Both the position numbers and the translations under genes were made by a program. From a bacterium (GTDB taxonomy: Bacteria; Spirochaetota; JAHITG01), in NCBI GenBank assembly GCA_028711675.1, contig JAQTRT010000109.1, positions 1 to 9,450 on the forward strand: a DNA stretch of 9,450 bases. Reading direction: 5' to 3'. The notes under the pieces are model-generated. The model did not search any database, was not told the origin of the DNA, and saw only the letters and a program-made list of their open reading frames with translations. Of the stretch, positions 1 through 5,115 are shown piece by piece; the first letter of the stretch is position 1; each line of letters begins with the position of its first letter.

Positions 1-1
1 T

Positions 2-400
2 ATTTTCGGGCTCAATGCGGATGAGATCGTCAGGCTCAGGACAGCGGGAAAGTACCATCCGGACGATTATATCAGGAAGAATCCGGAATTGCAGAATGTG
101 CTGAACATGCTCAAATCGGGCGAACTCTCCCAGGAGGACAAGAACCTGTTCAAGCCATTATATGATTCCCTGGTCTTTGGAGTGGACGGTAATCCGGCTG
201 ACGAGTACTTCCTTCTGGCTGACCTTGCGGGATACACAGAGGTTCATGCGAAGATCAGCCAGGATTTCAAGGATAAGCTGAAATGGCAGAGAAAAGCCCT
301 GCTGAACATCATGAACACAGGATACTTTTCGAGCGACAGGGCTATCAAAGAATATGCCGAAGAGATATGGAAAGTGAAGCCGGTTCCTGTAAGCCTGTAG
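2..400 (+). CDS. glgP: Glycogen/maltodextrin phosphorylase, C-terminal part (5' end outside window)
   Basis: This frame is open from the window edge (first full codon at 2) to a TAG at 398-400, giving about 132 residues. The enzyme phosphorolyses alpha-1,4-glucans to glucose-1-phosphate with a pyridoxal phosphate cofactor. The visible part matches the family's C-terminal end. It starts FGLNADEIVRLR, then has the segment around residues 95-115 with WQRKALLNIMNTGYFSSDR, and ends REYA/KEYAEEIW...PVPV, all typical of bacterial GlgP/MalP. The PLP lysine and catalytic domain lie upstream and cannot be checked. A TTG at 89 could be read as a start, but the conserved protein clearly continues upstream of it, so it is internal. 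The gene is convergent with the GH5 gene, and the left inverted repeat of a small element begins one base after its stop codon. GlgP and MalP cannot be told apart from this fragment. Confidence 0.9.
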   Translation: MFGLNADEIVRLRTAGKYHPDDYIRKNPELQNVLNMLKSGELSQEDKNLFKPLYDSLVFGVDGNPADEYFLLADLAGYTEVHAKISQDFKDKLKWQRKALLNIMNTGYFSSDRAIKEYAEEIWKVKPVPVSL

Positions 401-401
401 A

Positions 402-433
402 CAGGGGGACGGTGCTTGACATTTTGACATTTT
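402..433 (+). repeat. Left terminal inverted repeat (32 bp)
   Basis: This arm is perfectly complementary to 591-622. It starts one base after the phosphorylase stop codon. Complementarity ends at 434 against 590 (A against A). Confidence 0.9.
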
Positions 434-566
434 ATTCCGGATTATGTATTGATGTTTTTTTAATAAATGCAATTGAAAAAATAATAGAGTCATCATAAAA
501 GACGACCTTGCACTTCGTGTTGTATTTCTGGACCGGCTTTCCGGTAAGTCTTTTCACAATGGCCAT
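432..566 (-). CDS. Small ORF inside the inverted-repeat element (44 aa, uncertain)
   Basis: An ATG at 566-564 opens a 44-residue frame ending in TAA at 434-432, two bases inside the left repeat. The N-terminal half looks protein-like and basic (MAIVKRLTGKPVQKYN, then KCKVVFYDD). The second half is AT-rich and hydrophobic (SIIFSIAFIKK). No Shine-Dalgarno sequence is visible upstream, only an A/T-rich stretch. I do not recognise a family. It may be the remnant of a longer gene captured by the element, a genuine micropeptide, or chance. The main argument for it is that it fills most of the element's interior. Confidence 0.25.
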   Translation of the reverse strand: MAIVKRLTGKPVQKYNTKCKVVFYDDSIIFSIAFIKKTSIHNPE

Positions 567-590
567 TTCAGCGGTTTAAAACTTTTTTTA

Positions 591-622
591 AAAATGTCAA
601 AATGTCAAGCACCGTCCCCCTG
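591..622 (-). repeat. Right terminal inverted repeat (32 bp)
   Basis: This is the reverse complement of 402-433. It overlaps the 3' end of the GH5 gene: read on the minus strand, the outermost bases are the codons CAG GGG GAC GGT GCT TGA, giving Q-G-D-G-A-stop. Confidence 0.9.
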
Positions 623-1999
623 GCGTAATTTTTCTTTCAATAACCGGGATAGTTCTTTTCTGACCACGCATTCCCTGATGAGAAAAGAAGATAGTATCCT
701 TTTTATTCCGGGTTCCGTAAGCCCTGATATCCTGGCGGCAAGCCGGTCCAGGAGGGACCGTGAAAAGACCTGGCCCAGACCCCGGATGATCTCGAACCGC
801 AGCTTTTCCCGGGAAGCGGAAAAATCAGGCCCTGCGTATCGGACTACCCGGTCCACCAGGTTCTGAAATTCCAGGCCGGAGGAGTGCCAAAGATCGCATC
901 CCAGTCTGACCTTCGCTCTTGTGACGGGGGCTATAAACTTCATATATTCTGAACTAGGATCAGTATGGACCAGGCTCATATGGTTGATATCTTTATATGT
1001 CCAGAGCGTCCATGAATACCCCCGTTCCTGGAACAGGCTTATCTGGTCATCCAGAAGGTTAATCTTATACCGGGTCTTGTCCGGGGCCGTGAACTCAGCC
1101 CCGAATTCACCGACCCACATGGGAGTATTATATTTTTTAACGAACCAGTCCCGGCTGTCCATCTCCTTCTCCATGGCAGATCTGTTATACAGCTTCCCGT
1201 TTATTTTTTTGGGGTAGGTCAGACCTTTTCCGGCCAGGCGGCTGTAAAAATGGCAGGAATAAACCAGGTTGTCCGTAAAAGGAGGTTCAAAACCGGAAAA
1301 ATCCTGGCCCCAGAGGTTCCCTTTCAGGAAGATAATATGATGCCTGTCGATCCTTCTGATCCGCTTTACGGTCTCTCTGTATATCCTGTTCAGAATGTGT
1401 CCGGCATCCTTGTCATCAAGTACAGGTTCGTTCATCAGGTCATACCCAGCCACTGCCGGTTCATTCCTGTAATGGGCGGCGATGAATTCCCACAACCGCA
1501 TGAACTCTTCCTGGTAGAACTGTTCCTGCCAGAAAAAGGAGACATTGAAATAATTATCAGAATGCCAGTCCGCGTTCTGGTGGCCGGGGACAGCGTGCAT
1601 GTCAAGAATGGCATAGAGCTGATGTTCCCGGCAGTATTGGATGACGCGGTCCAGATGAAGGAACCCTTTTGTGTCGAACCGGCCTTTCCCCCGGATCTTT
1701 CCGGTTTTAAAATGGCGGTAATTGAACGGTACCCGGACCACTGTCGCGCCCAGGCTTTTAATAAAAACAATATCTTCTTCCCTGATGAAGGAACAAAGGA
1801 ATGTGTTGAAATAATGGCTGGCTCTCTTTTGGCCGGCTTTAGATGCCAGGGTTTTTCTGAATTCCTGTTCTGTTCCGGGAAAACCTGTAATGAAGTTCTC
1901 CTGCATGAGCCATCCGCCCAGGCAGAGCCCTCTGAGGAAGATCTCGGAATCGTCCGGTCTTAGTATCTTGTTCCCCCGGGTCCGTAAAAATGAAGGCAT
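605..1999 (-). CDS. Glycoside hydrolase family 5 (cellulase/glucanase-like), cytoplasmic form
   Basis: This 464-residue protein has the GH5 TIM-barrel signature. The conserved Arg of beta-strand 2 is R89 in VVRVPFNY. LDMHAVPG lies at 132-139. YDLMNEP at 186-192 carries the predicted acid/base E191. HFYS begins at H250, and WVGEFG at 295-300 carries the predicted nucleophile E298. The RGLCLGGWL start resembles exo-beta-1,3-glucanase-like GH5 members, but the substrate cannot be set. No signal peptide is visible, so it probably acts in the cytoplasm. Residues ~360-464 form a charged, probably helical tail beyond the barrel that I do not recognise. The ATG at 1999 is preceded by a strong AGAGGTGAT ribosome site overlapping the previous gene's stop. 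The last five residues (QGDGA) and the stop lie in the element's inverted repeat. It is the last gene of a four-gene operon. Confidence 0.85.
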   Translation of the reverse strand: MPSFLRTRGNKILRPDDSEIFLRGLCLGGWLMQENFITGFPGTEQEFRKTLASKAGQKRASHYFNTFLCSFIREEDIVFIKSLGATVVRVPFNYRHFKTGKIRGKGRFDTKGFLHLDRVIQYCREHQLYAILDMHAVPGHQNADWHSDNYFNVSFFWQEQFYQEEFMRLWEFIAAHYRNEPAVAGYDLMNEPVLDDKDAGHILNRIYRETVKRIRRIDRHHIIFLKGNLWGQDFSGFEPPFTDNLVYSCHFYSRLAGKGLTYPKKINGKLYNRSAMEKEMDSRDWFVKKYNTPMWVGEFGAEFTAPDKTRYKINLLDDQISLFQERGYSWTLWTYKDINHMSLVHTDPSSEYMKFIAPVTRAKVRLGCDLWHSSGLEFQNLVDRVVRYAGPDFSASREKLRFEIIRGLGQVFSRSLLDRLAARISGLTEPGIKRILSSFLIRECVVRKELSRLLKEKLRQGDGA

Positions 2000-2002
2000 G
2001 TA

Positions 2003-2203
2003 TCACCTCTTTTGAGTTTTACTTACGATCAGAAGAAGGTTCTTGATATCGACTACCTGTATCCTGTCTCCTTTCCGGATCTGTTCATTGTTGTACGATC
2101 GGACCTGCCAGGTCTCTCCGCGGATAAAGGCTTCCCCCCGGGGCTGGATATCGGTCCGGGCAGTACCAGGAACGCCTATTATACTTTTTCTCTCTTTTTC
2201 CAT
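2003..2203 (-). CDS. Small stand-alone NfeD-like OB-fold protein
   Basis: This 66-residue protein matches the C-terminal OB-fold domain of NfeD proteins. It has the GTARTDIQPRGEAFIRGE block at residues ~13-30, then W-x-V-R-S, then I-R-K-G-D-R-I-Q-V-V-D-I and a closing hydrophobic strand LLLIVS. NfeD proteins usually carry membrane helices before this domain and partner with SPFH/stomatin-type proteins. Here neither helices nor a partner is present, so this is a soluble, minimal form. The ATG at 2203 is preceded by GGAAGG within the end of the methyltransferase gene, 5 nt after that gene's stop. Its own stop TGA is part of the GH5 ribosome site. The match is by pattern from memory, and the cellular role is unknown. 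Confidence 0.65.
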   Translation of the reverse strand: MEKERKSIIGVPGTARTDIQPRGEAFIRGETWQVRSYNNEQIRKGDRIQVVDIKNLLLIVSKTQKR

Positions 2204-2208
2204 GCTTT

Positions 2209-2886
2209 TTATTTCCTTCCGCCGTACAGGGCATAATTATAATATTTCCATATCACTTCCCTCTTCCTGAATCCGGCTGAGGCCAGCCATTCCATCTGGT
2301 CCATCAAAGGTGCCGGGATATCTTCTTTTCGGTATTTCACAAGCCACTTCCCTTGGATCTCTGAGAGGGGAACGCTTTTTTTCATGAAGTCTATCCATTT
2401 GGAAATGTACAGCTTTTTCAGGTGCGCGTCCGGTCCCAGAACCACATCGGCATTATAAAAGAGACCTCCTGGCTTCAGGGCCTTGTATATCTTCTTCATG
2501 AAGATCTTTTTTTCTGTATGGGTCAGATGATGAAGAGCCAGGGATGAGACCACGGCATCGTATTTTTGGTCAAATAGGAAGTTCCTGAGATCGTGCAGGA
2601 TATACCGGGTCTCCGGATAAGCCTTTAATTTCACCCTGGCCGCATCGATCATGTTGCGGGCCAGGTCCAGGCAGGTGACCCGGCTTCGGGGAAATTCTTC
2701 TTTTATTATTTTTGCCATAGTGCCTGTGCCGCATCCGAGATCGATCACGGAAAAAGCCTTTGTGCGCGGATAAGGAAAGGCAGCGACAAGGGCCTTGATC
2801 ATCACCGGGTAAAAAGGGATAAGTTTTAAAATTATCCCGTCGAACACGCCCGCTTCGTTCTCAAAATGTTCTTTAACCTTATCCAT
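2209..2886 (-). CDS. Class I SAM-dependent methyltransferase
   Basis: This 225-residue protein has a Rossmann methyltransferase core. Motif I is VIDLGCGTG at 47-55. The acidic residue that would bind the SAM ribose is D74 in TCLDLA. Motif II/post-II is around YDAVVSSLALHHL at 109-121, and the LKPGG turn is at 137-141. It resembles UbiE/CmoA/YrrT-like small-molecule or tRNA methyltransferases, but the substrate-binding parts give no clear assignment, so no gene name is given. The N-terminal MDKVKEHFENEAGVFDGII is typical of this broad group. It starts 5 nt after the stop of the upstream membrane-protein gene and ends 5 nt before the NfeD-like gene. Its ribosome site is weak, suggesting translational coupling. 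Confidence 0.8.
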   Translation of the reverse strand: MDKVKEHFENEAGVFDGIILKLIPFYPVMIKALVAAFPYPRTKAFSVIDLGCGTGTMAKIIKEEFPRSRVTCLDLARNMIDAARVKLKAYPETRYILHDLRNFLFDQKYDAVVSSLALHHLTHTEKKIFMKKIYKALKPGGLFYNADVVLGPDAHLKKLYISKWIDFMKKSVPLSEIQGKWLVKYRKEDIPAPLMDQMEWLASAGFRKREVIWKYYNYALYGGRK

Positions 2887-2891
2887 GATGC

Positions 2892-3698
2892 TCAGGACCC
2901 GAACTTTCCGTAACGCTGTATCCTGCTGAAGACCAGCACAAAGTTTCTATTTCCTTTTTTAACAGGAATAAAGACGTAGACATCCTCGTTCTTCTTGAAG
3001 AAATGCGTATTTGCTTCCTTACCGCTGAATACGGATGAGAGATATTTCGTGACGGCCTCATCGCAGGCAAAGAAGGTATTATTGAAAAGCGGTTTATTCA
3101 GGTCCTTTTCCGGAGTGTAACGTGTGATCTTCAGGAAGACCTGCTGCCCGTCGTACCGGGCCGGGAGGATGAGCTGGATATCCGGATATTCGGCCTTATG
3201 TTCAGAGAGGAACTGGAGCAGTCCGGGTATCCGGGCGATGTCCCTGGGGCTGGACAGATAAGAGCTGATCTTGGTAATGGTCCTGTCATAGCGTGTGATC
3301 AGTTCCTCGGCCTCTGAAATGAACCTGTGTTCGAGCTTTACCCGGGACAGGTGATTGCCCAGGAACAGCAGGCAGGGGATCAGGACCAGGACCGTACCTG
3401 CTGTAATCAAACTTTTCTTTAATGAGAATTTATTTTTCTTAACAGCCCCTTTGAGTTTCCTGCTTTCCGCGATGATGCTCAGATTAAGCCCGATGTTCAG
3501 GATGACCGAGCAGAGGACAATGGACAAAGCAGCGGATATAAAAAGGAAAAAGAATTCGGTTGTATTTTCCGCGAACACTTTTAATTTAAAAGTCATGGTG
3601 ATGATGAAAACATAAAACCAGATACCGACCAGGATCACGGTGACCAGCATGATCCAGTTCGTCAGGTTAACGATTTTTTGTTTCAGGTCAGTCTTCAT
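2892..3698 (-). CDS. Membrane protein with three predicted helices and a C-terminal domain, unknown function
   Basis: The frame stays open upstream to an ATG at 3755, but the ATG at 3698 is chosen because a near-perfect AGGAGGT lies six bases before it. This gives 268 residues starting MKTDLKQK. Three hydrophobic segments are visible at ~15-36, ~49-72 and ~96-115. The loop between the second and third is basic (KLKGAVKKNK), hence probably cytoplasmic, which would place the C-terminal ~150 residues outside the membrane. That region begins with a helical stretch (~120-150), followed by mixed alpha/beta sequence with VFLKITRYT, VYVFIPVKK and NFVLVFSRI strands. This resembles the layout of a sensor-type extracytoplasmic domain, but no kinase, cyclase or other output domain is present. 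It is the first gene of the operon. I do not recognise the family. Confidence 0.75.
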   Translation of the reverse strand: MKTDLKQKIVNLTNWIMLVTVILVGIWFYVFIITMTFKLKVFAENTTEFFFLFISAALSIVLCSVILNIGLNLSIIAESRKLKGAVKKNKFSLKKSLITAGTVLVLIPCLLFLGNHLSRVKLEHRFISEAEELITRYDRTITKISSYLSSPRDIARIPGLLQFLSEHKAEYPDIQLILPARYDGQQVFLKITRYTPEKDLNKPLFNNTFFACDEAVTKYLSSVFSGKEANTHFFKKNEDVYVFIPVKKGNRNFVLVFSRIQRYGKFGS

Positions 3699-3727
3699 GG
3701 GATACCTCCTGGAGAAGGATGATATGA

Positions 3728-3755
3728 AATATATCTTTACTGAATAAAAAAGCAA
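3728..3755 (-). promoter_or_regulatory. Probable sigma-70-type promoter of the minus-strand operon
   Basis: On the minus strand TTGCTT (3755-3750) and TATATT (3733-3728) are separated by 16 bases, placing the transcription start near 3721, about 23 nt before the AUG at 3698. The fit to consensus is moderate. Confidence 0.4.
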
Positions 3756-3769
3756 GTTGTTTAATAAGA

Positions 3770-3807
3770 GGGACGGTGTGTGACATTATAATGTCACACA
3801 CCGTCCC
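3770..3807. repeat. Perfect 38-bp palindrome related to the terminal repeats of the 402-622 element
   Basis: The left arm GGGACGGTGTGTGACATTA is followed directly by its exact reverse complement, with no loop. After one mismatch (3769/3808), pairing continues for three more positions (3766-3768 with 3809-3811). The arm shares GGGACGGTG and TGACATT with the 32-bp repeat at 402, differing in the two bases between these blocks. It lies between two divergent predicted promoters, 14 nt from one -35 box and 19 nt from the other. It may be a REP-like element, a head-to-head pair of element ends, or a cruciform/protein-binding site. Confidence 0.8.
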
Positions 3808-3826
3808 CCTTTCTGCAAGATTTCCC

Positions 3827-3854
3827 TTGACAATGGAAAATAATTCAGTAAAAT
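3827..3854 (+). promoter_or_regulatory. Probable sigma-70-type promoter of the purine operon
   Basis: A consensus -35 TTGACA (3827-3832) and a near-consensus -10 TAAAAT (3849-3854) are separated by 16 bases. Transcription would start near 3861, leaving an AT-rich leader of about 80 nt before guaB3. I saw no purine riboswitch core and no attenuator in that leader. Its 3' end carries the strong ribosome site AAGGAGG four bases before the AUG. Confidence 0.55.
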
Positions 3855-3939
3855 GAATGTCTAAATTATTGTGTCTGTTCTTTGATTTTTTGTAAAAAAT
3901 AATTGTTTTTATAGATTTTTATGATAAGAAGGAGGCGTT

Positions 3940-5115
3940 ATGCCATTTTTTATTGGAAGAGACAGGGAAGCCCGGCGGACTTACGGATTCGATGAAATAG
4001 CCCTTGTGCCAGGTGAATCAACCATAGATATTGATGATGTCGATGTCATGACCAGGATCGGGGTGGAAGGGAAAAAATCGTATGAATTAAGCATCCCGTT
4101 CTTTGCTTCAGCCATGGACGGCGTGGTGGATGTAAAATTCGCCGCTGCCTTCGGCAAGCTGGGCGGTGTAGCGGTCCTGAATCTGGACGGTGTCCAGACA
4201 AGGTATGAAAACCCGGAAGAGATACTGCAGAAGATCGTGGCTGCGACACCGGAAAAAGCCACGGAGATCATCCAGGGTATTTATAAAGAACCGATCAAGG
4301 AAAAATTGATCGCGCAGAGAGTGGAGGCCATTAAAAAGACCGGTGTGATCTGCTCTGTTTCCACCATCCCGTCTACAGCATCCAGGTTCGGCACGATCGC
4401 TGAAGAAGCCGGGTGTGATATCTTCGTTATCCAGTCAACAGTTACTTCTGTCCGTTTTTTATCCTCCACCAAAGAGGCGCTTGACCTGAAAAAGATATGC
4501 CACGATCTGAAGATCCCTGTTCTTATCGGCAATACGGTATCGTACCGGGCCTGCCTGGAACTTATGGAAACAGGATGCAGCGGAATCCTGGTGGGCGTGG
4601 GCCCCGGTTCTGCCTGCACGACCCGCGGTGTTCTGGGTATCGGTGTACCGCAGGTGACCGCTACAGTGGATTGCGCGGCTGCCCGCGACAACTATTATAA
4701 AAAAACAGGACATTATATTTCCATTATCACGGACGGCGGGATGTCCACAGGCGGCGATATCTGCAAGGCTTTTGCCAGCGGCGCTGATGCGGTCATGATC
4801 GGCTCTGCTTTTGCCAGGGCCCATGAATCACCGGGCAAGGGTTTTCACTGGGGAATGGCCACGTCCCACAAGAACCTGCCGCGCGGTACCAGGATCAAGG
4901 TCGGTGTGTCAGGCACGATAGAGGAGATACTGCTCGGTCCGGCGCGCGTGGATGACGGCTCCCATAATCTGGTCTCAGCTCTGAAGACCAGCATGGGGAC
5001 CCTGGGCGCCAGGAATATAAAAGAGATGCAGAATGTGGAGATCATCATCGCGCCGTCCATCAAACATGAAGGGAAAGTTCTGCAGAAAGCACAGTCCGTA
5101 GGTATGGGAAAATGA
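3940..5115 (+). CDS. guaB3: GuaB3-type IMP dehydrogenase family protein (no CBS domains)
   Basis: This 391-residue (beta/alpha)8-barrel protein belongs to the IMP dehydrogenase/GMP reductase family. The active-site loop GPGSACTTRGVLGIGVPQ spans 221-238 with the catalytic cysteine at C226. DGGMSTGGD at 265-273 and ADAVMIGSAFA at 282-292 form the phosphate-binding part. The CBS pair inserted in standard GuaB is absent. The C-terminal part FHWGMAT...LPRGTRIKVGVSGTIEEIL (302-331), then HNLVSALKTSMGTLGA and the ending KAQSVGMGK, is the hallmark of GuaB3, and in my recollection it is very close to cyanobacterial GuaB3. IMPDH would oxidise IMP to XMP with NAD+. Direct coupling to guaA (shared ATGA, 5112-5115) supports this over GMP reductase activity. 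The start is set by AAGGAGG four bases upstream. Confidence 0.88.
   Translation: MPFFIGRDREARRTYGFDEIALVPGESTIDIDDVDVMTRIGVEGKKSYELSIPFFASAMDGVVDVKFAAAFGKLGGVAVLNLDGVQTRYENPEEILQKIVAATPEKATEIIQGIYKEPIKEKLIAQRVEAIKKTGVICSVSTIPSTASRFGTIAEEAGCDIFVIQSTVTSVRFLSSTKEALDLKKICHDLKIPVLIGNTVSYRACLELMETGCSGILVGVGPGSACTTRGVLGIGVPQVTATVDCAAARDNYYKKTGHYISIITDGGMSTGGDICKAFASGADAVMIGSAFARAHESPGKGFHWGMATSHKNLPRGTRIKVGVSGTIEEILLGPARVDDGSHNLVSALKTSMGTLGARNIKEMQNVEIIIAPSIKHEGKVLQKAQSVGMGK

Larger units (their letters stand above)
402..622. mobile_element. MITE-like non-autonomous element with 32-bp terminal inverted repeats
   Basis: A 221-bp unit is bounded by perfect 32-bp inverted repeats at 402-433 and 591-622. 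Each arm reads inward CAGGGGGACGGTGCTTGAC followed by ATTTTGACATTTT, which contains a tandem TGACATTT motif. The 157-bp interior is AT-rich, encodes no transposase, and holds a small minus-strand ORF plus a short hairpin, ACCGG-CTTT-CCGGT, at 532-545. No target-site duplication is evident at the edges. It sits between convergent genes and could also form a long stem in transcripts from either side. GGGGACGG-type ends resemble repeats I associate with REP-associated IS200-like (Y1) transposases. That link is from memory and is inference. Confidence 0.75.

Noticed and set aside
283..498. Plus-strand ORF crossing the phosphorylase end and the left inverted repeat
   Set aside because: It is out of frame with the clearly conserved phosphorylase sequence and lacks any family-like content.
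402..622. CRISPR array or intrinsic terminator
   Set aside because: There are only two inverted arms, not direct repeats with spacers, and the arms are 157 bp apart, too far for a classical terminator hairpin.
1250..1963. Long plus-strand ORF (237 codons) opposite the GH5 gene
   Set aside because: It is antisense to a gene with intact catalytic motifs, has no ribosome site, and its translation resembles no protein family.
3699..3755. N-terminal extension of the membrane protein to the ATG at 3755
   Set aside because: The extension would cover the predicted promoter, and the ATG at 3698 has a far better ribosome site.
3861..3939. Purine or other riboswitch in the leader of guaB3
   Set aside because: The leader is AT-rich with no recognisable aptamer core and no stem-loop plus T-run.
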